DNA of 7,408 nt, from assembly GCA_030607235.1 (NCBI GenBank), contig JAUWEX010000046.1, positions 1 through 7,408 of the forward strand, read 5' to 3'. Below, one piece after another: positions 1 to 5,306 of the stretch (position 1 is the stretch's first letter; each line of letters begins with the position of its first letter). The stretch comes from Planctomycetota bacterium (GTDB lineage Bacteria > Planctomycetota > B129-G9). A program made the translations under genes and the position numbers. The notes beneath the pieces were generated by a model that searched no databases, was not told the DNA's origin, and saw only the letters and a list, made by a program, of their open reading frames with translations.

Positions 1-30
1 GCGAATATCGCCAACATCGAATTTTTGCAT
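1..30 (-). CDS. 5' end of an unidentified gene (first 10 codons only)
   Basis: An ATG at 30-28 opens a frame reading MQKFDVGDIR before the window ends. A purine-rich stretch (AGAAGAG) lies at a plausible ribosome-binding distance upstream, in the 26-base gap after the stop of the iron-sulfur protein gene. The short spacing and shared strand suggest it is the fourth gene of the carbonic anhydrase / kinase-like / iron-sulfur operon. Ten residues are too few to name a family. The start is chosen because it is the first ATG after the upstream stop and has an acceptable ribosome-binding site. Confidence 0.5.
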   Translation of the reverse strand, partial: MQKFDVGDIR

Positions 31-56
31 TGTGGTTCTCTTCTCGAAAAATTTTC

Positions 57-1286
57 CTACGGCTCCGCCTTCGGCAACCGCTCCAGCAGGAATTCCACCA
101 GGTGCCGGACGCGTCGCCCGACGCCTTCGGCGGCGAGGCGGTCCTGTATCTGCAAAATACAGCCCGGACAATCGGTCAGAACGGTCTGAGCCGCGCACGA
201 TTCTATCGCGCGGACCTTGTGCGAGGCGATGTCGGAGGAAAGGTCGTAGTGGAACAGGCTGAAGGATCCGCCGCCGCAACAGCGCGCGGCATCGGGCATC
301 TCTTCGAAATCGCCCGCGGCGCGGAGCAGTTCGCGCGGTTCTGCGCTAAGACCCTGGCCCCAGATGAGATGGCAGGGATCGTGCCAGGTGATTTTTTCGT
401 CGCTGGGCTGCAATTGCGGCCGGGCTTCGTTGACAAGGTACTCGCAGATGTCGCGCACTGGCGCGCTAAAACCGGCACCGCCTTCGAGGAGCGGTTCGTA
501 TTCGTGTTTGAGCATCCGCCCGCAACTCGCGCAGCCGGTAACTATCGCGTCGCATCCGATTTCGTTGAAGACCTCGACATTGTGTAGTGCGAGGCGCTTC
601 GCCGCCTTCACGTCGCCGTAGCCGATAACGGGCTGCCCGCAGCAGAGTTGTTTTTTAGGCACAACGACGGTTACGCCGCAGCGGTTGAGCACCTCAACGA
701 GCGCGCGGGCGATGCGGGCGTAGGAATAATTCGTCAGGCAGCCGATGAAAAACGCCACGCGGGCCTTTTCCTCGCCAACGGCGGGCGAGACATCGGGCAG
801 GGCCTTGAGCGCGGACTGTGCGCTCAGCGAGGGGATGCGCCGCTTGCCGTTAAAGAGCAGCGGCAGGTTGCGCAGGTGCGGCGTGTTCTTGTCTCGCGGC
901 AGAATCTTCTGGAAAAACGCCGAGAGACGCACCAGCAGGTTGAACAGCCACCGCCGCGGCAGGAGGTAACGGAAGATCAGCCGCCCGGCCAGCGGCACGC
1001 CGAGTTCGCGGGCCATTTTTTCGCGCGCGAAGTTTATCAGCATATCCACCCGCACGCCCGAGGGACAGTTGGCTTGGCAGCGCAGGCAGCGCAGGCAGGT
1101 CATCACGCTGTCCTTGACCTTGTCGCTGAGGGGAATCTCGTCTTTGAGGTACGCGCCGAGCAGGACGATCCAACCGCGTGCGACGTTGAGTTCGCTGAGG
1201 GTCTCGCCAAACACGGGACAGTGTGCGCGACACTTGCCGCAGCGCGCGCACAAGTCCAGTTCTCTTTGTATCGCTTCGGGGATCAA
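57..1286 (-). CDS. (Fe-S)-binding protein, GlcF/HdrD type with two CCG domains
   Basis: This 409-residue protein has the architecture of glycolate oxidase iron-sulfur subunit GlcF and heterodisulfide reductase subunit D. Two ferredoxin-type 4Fe-4S motifs are complete: C13-x2-C16-x2-C19-x3-C23 and C64-x2-C67-x2-C70-x3-C74. Two cysteine-rich CCG domains follow: C183, C215-C216-G217 and C252/C255; then C305, C336-C337-G338 and C373/C376. These proteins pass electrons between a flavoprotein dehydrogenase or disulfide reductase and a quinone or thiol carrier, on the cytoplasmic side. No FAD-linked partner is visible here, so the substrate is unknown. The start is TTG at 1286-1284. No upstream start is possible, because the preceding gene's TAA lies in the same frame three codons before it, and any later start would lose the first cluster. 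I see no clear Shine-Dalgarno sequence, so translational coupling to the upstream gene is likely. The family call is firm; the exact enzyme is not. Confidence 0.9.
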   Translation of the reverse strand: MIPEAIQRELDLCARCGKCRAHCPVFGETLSELNVARGWIVLLGAYLKDEIPLSDKVKDSVMTCLRCLRCQANCPSGVRVDMLINFAREKMARELGVPLAGRLIFRYLLPRRWLFNLLVRLSAFFQKILPRDKNTPHLRNLPLLFNGKRRIPSLSAQSALKALPDVSPAVGEEKARVAFFIGCLTNYSYARIARALVEVLNRCGVTVVVPKKQLCCGQPVIGYGDVKAAKRLALHNVEVFNEIGCDAIVTGCASCGRMLKHEYEPLLEGGAGFSAPVRDICEYLVNEARPQLQPSDEKITWHDPCHLIWGQGLSAEPRELLRAAGDFEEMPDAARCCGGGSFSLFHYDLSSDIASHKVRAIESCAAQTVLTDCPGCILQIQDRLAAEGVGRRVRHLVEFLLERLPKAEP

Positions 1287-1295
1287 TTTTCGGCT

Positions 1296-2099
1296 TTATA
1301 TGCCACGCCTGACGGGTCCGATGTCGCCCACGGGCCACTTGTAGTGCTTCTTGAGGTCTTTGGTAGAGGCGCGGAAAGTTTCGGATTTTACGATAGAAGC
1401 GACGGCGTCGGCAAGCAGGTAGGATTTCCAGCGATCCATCGTAATAGTCATGTGATAGAGTTCGGAATCGTTCCAGTCGACACCGAAATTGTCGCTGATG
1501 AACCGGGCGCGCCACTTGTCGGAACGGTCCATGTATTCCTCGGCCTTGTCGTCGCCGATTTCGCGCATTTCCGCGACGTTGGCGATGCGGGTTCTGCGGC
1601 TGGCGGCAAGGCGCAGGTGCAGCACCCAGGGCACGTCTTTTAGGATGGCCTGCGCGCCGCGCCCGACGATCACGACACCGCCGCGCTCGGCAAGGTGACT
1701 GATGATCTGGCGGTATCCGGCGACGATGGTCTCCCGCATGAGGGGCCTTCGCTCCGGCTCGGGCTTGAGTTGTTCGGCGGTGTAGCGAACGTAATCCGTA
1801 TCGTAATACGGCATGATGTCGAAGGGATAGGTTTCTTTGAACCACGCCGAGAGATGTGGTTTATGCACGCCCGCCTCTTCCTCTTTGACGATGGATTTGA
1901 TCAGCGATACGATCTGTTCGGGGGCCTCGGCCTGGAGCGCGTCGATGGCATCCGCTTCGTGCTCGGTGGCGTGGGCGGCAAGGGCGGCGGCGCGAATGGC
2001 GTCCTTGTCCACGAAATCGTAGCCCAGTTTGCGCGCCAGTTCGCGCGCGAATTCGCCGTTGTCGCTTCCGGTGAGTCTCGAAATTGTAATAGTCGGCAT
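1296..2099 (-). CDS. Cytidylate kinase-like family protein
   Basis: The 267-residue product resembles the cytidylate kinase-like family of P-loop proteins that are distinct from housekeeping Cmk. The N-terminus reads ITISRLTGSDNGEFARELARK (nucleotide-loop region, residues 4-24, one leading residue included), followed by LGYDFVDKDAI (25-35), the usual strand and helix after the loop. A second hallmark is VVIVGRGAQAIL near 142-153, followed by the VLHLRLAAS strand (159-167) and an arginine-rich segment (168-171). The loop is not canonical, because GSDNGE replaces the usual GSGGRE-like stretch, so catalytic activity on CMP is uncertain and a regulatory role is possible. A perfect AAGGAGG lies four bases before the ATG. 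It sits between the carbonic anhydrase gene (49 bases upstream) and the iron-sulfur gene (9 bases downstream), so it is in the middle of an operon. The family call is good; the substrate is unknown. Confidence 0.8.
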   Translation of the reverse strand: MPTITISRLTGSDNGEFARELARKLGYDFVDKDAIRAAALAAHATEHEADAIDALQAEAPEQIVSLIKSIVKEEEAGVHKPHLSAWFKETYPFDIMPYYDTDYVRYTAEQLKPEPERRPLMRETIVAGYRQIISHLAERGGVVIVGRGAQAILKDVPWVLHLRLAASRRTRIANVAEMREIGDDKAEEYMDRSDKWRARFISDNFGVDWNDSELYHMTITMDRWKSYLLADAVASIVKSETFRASTKDLKKHYKWPVGDIGPVRRGI

Positions 2100-2148
2100 A
2101 TGTCCTCCTTAAATCTTAACAAGTACGTGGCCCTGGCCCGAGCGAAGT

Positions 2149-2649
2149 TCAGTAATCGCCTTTTTTGTGTTTTTCGGCGAGTTTGATGTAATCGGCAGCA
2201 AACGAGCGAATGTGTTCGAGGCGCGCCTCGTCGACCCGACCTTTGACCTGGGCCGGGATGCCCAGCACAATCGAGTTGGGCGGCACTTCCATCTTCTCGC
2301 GCACTACCGCACCGGCCCCGACGACGCTGTTTTTGCCGATGACCGCGCCGCTGAGCACGACAGCGCCCATGCCTATCAGAGAGTCGTCGCCGACGGTTGC
2401 GCCGTGGACCACCGCGGAGTGGCCGACGGTTACGCGATCGCCGAGGATAGTGGGATAAGTGTTATCGGTATGTACGACCGCGCCGTCCTGGATGTTTGTC
2501 TGTTCGCCGATTTTTATCTCGCGCATATCGCCGCGCAGAACCGCGCCGTACCACACGCTGCTGCCGCGGCCGATGGTTACGTCGCCGACGACGGAAACGG
2601 TTTGGGCGATGAAGACGGATTGGTGTATTTCTCCGCTGGATTTGATCAT
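2149..2649 (-). CDS. Gamma-class carbonic anhydrase family protein (left-handed beta-helix hexapeptide repeat)
   Basis: The product is 166 residues, the normal size for the gamma-carbonic anhydrase (CaiE/YrdA/PaaY-like) family. Hexapeptide repeats such as VVGDVTIG, VTVGHSAVVHG and AVIGKNSVVGAG run from about residue 12 to 116 and form a left-handed beta-helix that trimerises. The three zinc ligands are visible as His60, His77 and His82, and the supporting R39, D41 and Q54 are present, so metal binding looks intact. A C-terminal helix follows from about residue 138. Family members interconvert CO2 and bicarbonate, though some bacterial members show little activity. The reading frame stays open as far as 3393, but the true start is the ATG at 2649-2647: AGGAGA lies four bases upstream, the hexapeptide fold begins just after it, and a promoter sits at 2688-2716. 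It is the first gene of a minus-strand operon. Confidence 0.9.
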   Translation of the reverse strand: MIKSSGEIHQSVFIAQTVSVVGDVTIGRGSSVWYGAVLRGDMREIKIGEQTNIQDGAVVHTDNTYPTILGDRVTVGHSAVVHGATVGDDSLIGMGAVVLSGAVIGKNSVVGAGAVVREKMEVPPNSIVLGIPAQVKGRVDEARLEHIRSFAADYIKLAEKHKKGDY

Positions 2650-2687
2650 GTGTTCTCCTGTGCGTGTTGACCTGGACAATCGGACGC

Positions 2688-2716
2688 ATTGTAACAAATA
2701 CACTTCGCCCCGGCAA
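2688..2716 (-). promoter_or_regulatory. Sigma-70-type promoter for the carbonic anhydrase operon
   Basis: On the minus strand, TTGCCG (2716-2711) is followed 17 bases later by TACAAT (2693-2688). Transcription would begin near 2681, giving a leader of roughly 30 bases before the ATG at 2649. The -35 hexamer coincides with the left edge of dispersed repeat copy A, so the repeat may form part of the promoter. Assigned from consensus and position only. Confidence 0.5.
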
Positions 2717-2845
2717 GCGGGCGGGCAATGCCCGCTCACAAACGGGGAGTAAGCACCTTCTCCGATACCCGCTCGCTGCCGCGCCTTCTCGGCGCGGGGC
2801 GCGTCGCTTGCACCTCCTGACAAATCTTGTAATCTTGCTGTGTTG
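2711..2845 (+). repeat. Dispersed hairpin repeat, copy A
   Basis: This is one of four related intergenic elements (others at 4691-4823, 4849-4940 and 5763-5893), all in the same orientation. Its parts in order are: a short GC hairpin GCGGGC/GCCCGC at 2721-2735; an AGTAAGCA segment at about 2748-2756; a hairpin CCGCGCC/GGCGCGG at 2779-2797 with a TTCTC loop; and a 40-base conserved tail at 2806-2845 containing CTGACAAATCTTGTAATC and ending TGCTGTGTTG. The tail aligns without gaps to copy B over all 40 bases. It lies between the divergent carbonic anhydrase and PEP-CTERM genes. Its function is unknown; it could be a REP/MITE-like mobile repeat or a structured RNA. Confidence 0.7.
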
Positions 2846-2882
2846 TTGGTGGTTGTTGAATAGCAGGGACGCCATTGTATAT

Positions 2883-2900
2883 CAGTACGATGTCGTACTG
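2883..2900. promoter_or_regulatory. Perfect 18-bp palindrome, candidate operator upstream of the PEP-CTERM gene
   Basis: CAGTACGA (2883-2890) and TCGTACTG (2893-2900) are exact inverted repeats separated by TG. The site ends 11 bases before the -35 hexamer of the promoter at 2912-2939. That is a typical position for a dimeric regulator, particularly an activator or a upstream-binding repressor. No regulator gene is adjacent, so the cognate protein is unknown. The palindrome is seen directly; the operator role is inferred. Confidence 0.45.
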
Positions 2901-2911
2901 TTTTTTGATGA

Positions 2912-2939
2912 TTGACAATTGTTTTTTCGTGCGTATAAT
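2912..2939 (+). promoter_or_regulatory. Consensus sigma-70 promoter for the PEP-CTERM gene
   Basis: TTGACA (2912-2917) and TATAAT (2934-2939) match the sigma-70 consensus exactly, with 16 bases between them. The start point would be near 2946, leaving a 5' leader of about 60 bases before the ATG at 3007. A promoter this strong beside a palindrome suggests a highly expressed gene under regulation. Confidence 0.75.
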
Positions 2940-3006
2940 GTGTGCATATAGCAGTTACGTGTTTTGGGGAAATATTTTCATCCATGTTAAAATTCGAGGT
3001 GTAATT

Positions 3007-3783
3007 ATGAAGAAGGTTATAACAACGCTTATCCTGTGTGTGTCCCTGTCCTGCGCGACAGCCGTCGCGGACGCGATACTCTATTCCCAACAACCCTGGC
3101 TCGGGGAAGCAGGACACGAATTCAGCATCACAAGCCAATCTCAAATTAACATCGGTGACGATTACAGCGCTGTTGTGTTCGATAACTGGCAGGTAAACGA
3201 AGATGTTTCCATCACCGGTATTAGATGGTGGGGAGCGGAATACGAAGAGGCGGACAATATCACTTTTCACATCGTCATTCACGACAGCGTAGACAACAAG
3301 CCAGGCGATCTGGTGGCGGTCTGGGAATTCGACATATCGGAAGTCAATGAAACTTATTACGGTACGGCGACAACTTCGACGGATCTTTATCACACGGGAG
3401 CATCGACCTATTCCACCGCAAGAGATTTAACAATCAATCAATACAGTGTTGCGCTGCCCGATGCGTTTGTTCCGACGGCCAGCGAGGAATACTGGATAGG
3501 AATATACGCCGAAGTTGACGGCGCGGGATTCTGGGGATGGAGCGATTATATCTCCCAATATCCGGGTCCCTTCGATGGTGATGCGATAAAAATACTGGAT
3601 TACAACCCGGCAACCGGAACGTACAGTCTTTATGAAGAATGCGATATTTGGCACACACCCTGCGGATGGGCGGGAACTGCTGATACGGCTTTCGAGTTGA
3701 CAGGCGTACCCGAGCCCGGCACAATCGTTATGATAATAGCGGGGCTGGCGACACTGGTGGGAACGATTAAGGCGCGCTCATAG
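3007..3783 (+). CDS. PEP-CTERM sorting domain-containing exported protein
   Basis: The product is 258 residues. A Sec signal peptide occupies about residues 1-23 (MKK, a hydrophobic core, then cleavage near ADA). The C-terminus carries VPEP at 234-237, a hydrophobic helix (about 239-253) and a short basic end, KARS. This is the PEP-CTERM signal, recognised by an exosortase and linked to surface or exopolysaccharide-associated proteins. The body is beta-rich and aromatic, with GIRWWG (71-76), EYWIGIYAE (161-169) and GFWGW (174-178). I recall similar tryptophan-rich modules in extracellular PEP-CTERM proteins of Planctomycetota-like bacteria, but cannot name the domain with certainty. One Cys pair (212 and 219) could form a disulfide. 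The ATG at 3007 is preferred over upstream starts because GAGG precedes it by seven bases and it begins the signal peptide. No exosortase gene is in view. Confidence 0.88.
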   Translation: MKKVITTLILCVSLSCATAVADAILYSQQPWLGEAGHEFSITSQSQINIGDDYSAVVFDNWQVNEDVSITGIRWWGAEYEEADNITFHIVIHDSVDNKPGDLVAVWEFDISEVNETYYGTATTSTDLYHTGASTYSTARDLTINQYSVALPDAFVPTASEEYWIGIYAEVDGAGFWGWSDYISQYPGPFDGDAIKILDYNPATGTYSLYEECDIWHTPCGWAGTADTAFELTGVPEPGTIVMIIAGLATLVGTIKARS

Positions 3784-3810
3784 ATTTTACGGCAATATCC
3801 ACGAACATTC

Positions 3811-3848
3811 CGGGCGGTGTTGAGAAAAAAACGCCGTCCGTTTTTTTT
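3811..3848 (+). terminator. Rho-independent terminator after the PEP-CTERM gene
   Basis: CGGGCGGTGTT (3811-3821) pairs with the AACGCCGTCCG side (3830-3840), allowing two G-U wobbles. A short purine loop separates the arms and eight T residues follow (3841-3848). It begins 27 bases after the stop codon. Confidence 0.9.
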
Positions 3849-3859
3849 CGTAAATTCAT

Positions 3860-3888
3860 TTGCGCTGTGCCGTTATTGATTCTATAAT
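3860..3888 (+). promoter_or_regulatory. Candidate sigma-70 promoter upstream of flgM
   Basis: TTGCGC (3860-3865) is followed 17 bases later by TATAAT (3883-3888). A 5-bp inverted repeat TTGAT/ATCAA (3876-3891) surrounds the -10 box. It sits just after the terminator of the upstream gene, so it could provide growth-phase-independent flgM expression alongside the sigma-28 promoter downstream. Confidence 0.45.
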
Positions 3889-3909
3889 CAACCGGATAGA
3901 AAAATGGTT

Positions 3910-3936
3910 TAAGGTTAGGCCCTTCATTGCCGATAA
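3910..3936 (+). promoter_or_regulatory. Sigma-28 (FliA) promoter for flgM
   Basis: TAAGGTTA (3910-3917), an 11-base spacer and GCCGATAA (3929-3936) match the enteric FliA consensus TAAAGTTT-N11-GCCGATAA. The -10 element is exact and the spacing is exact. Its position about 65 bases before flgM fits the known logic in which the anti-sigma factor gene is itself transcribed by the sigma factor it inhibits. Confidence 0.85.
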
Positions 3937-4003
3937 AACATGTGATTTCGGGATGGAGCGGCCATCCTGTTAGTAATTAACAACATGTTCGAGGCATTAA
4001 TTC

Positions 4004-4282
4004 ATGGAAATCCAAGGGCCCGGAAATATAGACAAAGCGCACAGGATCGAAACCACCAAGCGTGCCCACAAAAGCAACGGCATGGGCCAGATGGGTCCTA
4101 TGAGGAGCGAAGACACGGCAGAGTTCACCGAGATTTCGCAGTTATTGAGCAAACTCTCTTCCGCGCCAGAAATCAGGAATGAAAAGGTCGAAGCGATCCG
4201 GCAGGAAATCGAAAGAGGCGAGTACCTCACCGACGACAAACTCGAATCCGCCGCAAACCGTCTGTTTGATCTGCTCGACTAA
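4004..4282 (+). CDS. flgM: Flagellar anti-sigma-28 factor FlgM
   Basis: The product is 92 residues, the usual size of FlgM. The N-terminal half (about 1-38) is polar and probably disordered. The C-terminal half has the conserved sigma-binding pattern: FTEISQLLSKL (41-51), then RNEKVEAIRQEIERGEYLTD (58-77), the R-x-x-KV-x-x-I-x-x-x-I-x-x-G-x-Y signature, and a final helix ending FDLLD. FlgM holds sigma-28 (FliA) inactive in the cytoplasm until the flagellar hook and basal body is complete and FlgM is exported. The sigma-28 promoter directly upstream supports this independently. GAGG at 3991-3994 lies nine bases before the ATG. No other flagellar gene is in view, and terminators on both sides make flgM a single-gene transcription unit. 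Confidence 0.9.
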   Translation: MEIQGPGNIDKAHRIETTKRAHKSNGMGQMGPMRSEDTAEFTEISQLLSKLSSAPEIRNEKVEAIRQEIERGEYLTDDKLESAANRLFDLLD

Positions 4283-4302
4283 CGTACACCCAAGAGTTAC
4301 CC

Positions 4303-4333
4303 AAAAAGGCCTCCCGATATGGGTGGCCTTTTT
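4303..4333. terminator. Rho-independent terminator after flgM, potentially bidirectional
   Basis: AAAAAGGCC (4303-4311) pairs perfectly with GGCCTTTTT (4325-4333). A T-T mismatch is followed by an inner CCC/GGG pair with a GATAT loop. The A-tract on one side and T-tract on the other would allow termination in either direction. It starts 20 bases after the flgM stop. Confidence 0.85.
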
Positions 4334-4361
4334 CATCTGAAATCGAACAGGATCCGGCAAA

Positions 4362-4688
4362 ATGATTACGTACGAACGATTCAAAGAACTCGAACTTCGC
4401 ACCGCAAAGGTCATCCGCGCGGAAGAACATCCCAACGCCGACAGGCTTTACGTGCTCACGGTGGACCTCGGCGACGAGCAGCGCACGATAGTAGCCGGCA
4501 TCAAACAGCACTACTCTCCCGAAGAACTCGAAGGCAAGACGATTATCCTGCTGGCCAACCTCCAGCCCACTACGCTTCGCGGCGTCGAAAGCGCGGGGAT
4601 GCTGCTGGCGGCGGGCACCCCGGAGCGCGACAGGGTTGTGGTGCTGACCACCGACAAGGACCTGCCGCCGGGCTGCCGGATATCGTAG
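4362..4688 (+). CDS. Stand-alone tRNA-binding protein, MetRS beta / C-terminal domain type
   Basis: The 108 residues correspond to the EMAP-II-like OB-fold domain found at the C-terminus of many methionyl-tRNA synthetases and as free proteins (MetRS beta subunit, Trbp111, CsaA-like). Visible landmarks are FKELELRTAKV (7-17), HPNADRLYVL (23-32), TIVAGI (42-47), ANLQPTTLRGVESAGMLLAA (65-84) and a final LPPGCRI. These domains bind the outside corner of tRNA as dimers and raise the affinity of the synthetase. AGGA at 4349-4352 lies nine bases before the ATG. No catalytic MetRS domain is present, so it may partner with a synthetase encoded elsewhere. It has no clear promoter of its own after the flgM terminator, so its expression may depend on readthrough or on a promoter I did not recognise. 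Confidence 0.87.
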   Translation: MITYERFKELELRTAKVIRAEEHPNADRLYVLTVDLGDEQRTIVAGIKQHYSPEELEGKTIILLANLQPTTLRGVESAGMLLAAGTPERDRVVVLTTDKDLPPGCRIS

Positions 4689-4690
4689 GC

Positions 4691-4823
4691 AGGCCCAGGC
4701 AACGCCTGGAGGCAATAGGAAAGTAACCATCTATTCCAACACCCGCGCCCTGCTTTTTGCCTGACGGCAAAAAGAAGCCGGGCGCTTCCACTCACTAACA
4801 AATCTTGTAATCCTGCTGTGTAG
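4691..4823 (+). repeat. Dispersed hairpin repeat, copy B
   Basis: The parts match copy A in order: a short hairpin CCAGGC/GCCTGG (4695-4709); an AGGAAAGTAACCA segment (4717-4729); a large hairpin with inner stem CTTTTTGCC/GGCAAAAAG (4753-4774, TGAC loop) and outer stem GCGCCC/GGGCGC (4745-4750 and 4780-4785); and a 40-base tail at 4784-4823 with CTAACAAATCTTGTAATC. It begins almost at the stop codon of the tRNA-binding protein gene. No long T-tract follows, so a simple terminator does not explain it. Confidence 0.7.
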
Positions 4824-4848
4824 TTGTAACGATCTCTCGCCCAGGCAA

Positions 4849-4940
4849 TCCGCGTGATGCGGACTCGCTGTCTGTCGCCCTTCGGCGACAGAAGCGCTTC
4901 GCTTTCACCCACTGACAATTTGGGCAAGTTTGCTGTGTTG
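4849..4940 (+). repeat. Dispersed hairpin repeat, copy C (5' part divergent)
   Basis: It lies directly behind copy B in the same orientation. It contains a small hairpin TCCGC/GCGGA (4849-4863), the main hairpin TCTGTCGCC/GGCGACAGA (4871-4892, loop CTTC), and the 40-base tail at 4901-4940. The tail starts GCTTTCACCCACTGACAA and ends TGCTGTGTTG; its centre differs from A and B. The AGTAACCA segment is absent. The stem bases differ from the other copies while the stem itself is kept, which looks like compensatory change. Confidence 0.6.
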
Positions 4941-4979
4941 AAAAGTCTTAAGTCGGACGACGGGCGAGGACGGAAAATC

Positions 4980-5151
4980 GAATGTGACCACCCGCCCACG
5001 AGTGAGGATTTTGAATTCCAGACGAAGCATACCGGTTCCGGCATTGCGCACACTCATCAGTTCGCCCTTGCTCCAGGCTGTACAACACCAGTCGTAGCGC
5101 GTTGAAAACGGTCTCCGGTTCAGTCTGAGTTATGATCATTCCGAATTTTAC
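4980..5151 (-). pseudogene. Decayed DsrE-like gene remnant
   Basis: From 5151 the minus strand reads VKFGMIITQTEPETVFNALR followed by LVLYSLEQG. This closely resembles the start of DsrE-family proteins, which usually begin MKFG, have an E-x-x-W/F-NA-x-R helix and then reach EG/QG. The family is about 115 residues long. Here the middle is missing: ECAQC follows within six residues, reminiscent of the family's C-x-x-C segment, and a WA (one frame) then RVVTF (next frame) near 4980 recall the usual C-terminal WADxVVTF. An intact frame would therefore need both a deletion of tens of residues and a frameshift. The expected start codon position is GTA, not GTG; an ATG at 5139-5137 could still initiate a short product. 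DsrE proteins handle sulfur or act in small-molecule thiol chemistry. The family call on the N-terminal stretch is moderate; the C-terminal match is weaker. Confidence 0.5.
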
Positions 5152-5306
5152 GCCTGCCCCTTCTTCCGGTCTCCGTCGCCTGCACACGGGTGCTCCTTCA
5201 CATCACCGTGACACTTGCGAATCTGCTCCGGCGAGCAGTCCTCTGGCTTGCCCTTCAGGTTTTCCGGTTTCTGACAGCCTTCTTTCTTTTCATTGCAACA
5301 ACACAT
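5148..5306 (-). CDS. Small cysteine-rich protein overlapping arsR
   Basis: The product is 52 residues with seven cysteines (2, 3, 4, 11, 24, 32, 41) and two histidines, including MCCC at the start, CSPEQIRKCHG (24-34) and HPC (39-41). It has no signal peptide or membrane segment. The Cys/His content suggests binding of a soft metal or a redox role, but I do not recognise a named family. I recall similar CSPEQIxKCHG proteins next to ArsR and DsrE genes in anaerobes, without being able to verify it. The ATG at 5306 is preferred over the longer frame (to 5378) because AAGGAG lies seven bases upstream and the longer version reads through the arsR C-terminus. It overlaps the last 52 bases of arsR in another frame, so the two are probably translationally coupled. 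Its TAA touches the expected start of the DsrE remnant. Confidence 0.7.
   Translation of the reverse strand: MCCCNEKKEGCQKPENLKGKPEDCSPEQIRKCHGDVKEHPCAGDGDRKKGQA

Noticed and set aside
648..1643. Long plus-strand open frame of 331 codons
   Set aside because: It is the antisense of the iron-sulfur and kinase-like genes, spans both of them, and has no protein-family signature; high GC keeps such frames open.
2650..3393. Minus-strand frame extending the carbonic anhydrase by 248 N-terminal residues
   Set aside because: It runs through a dispersed repeat, two promoters and the PEP-CTERM gene on the other strand; the fold, ribosome-binding site and promoter all support the ATG at 2649.
3918..3931. 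Possible sigma-54 promoter (GG ... GC) overlapping the flgM promoter
   Set aside because: The spacing between GG and GC is nine bases, not ten, and the sigma-28 match at the same place is far better.
4753..4774. Large hairpin of repeat copy B as a terminator for the tRNA-binding protein gene
   Set aside because: No T-tract follows the stem on the plus strand, and the same structure occurs at sites that are not downstream of genes.
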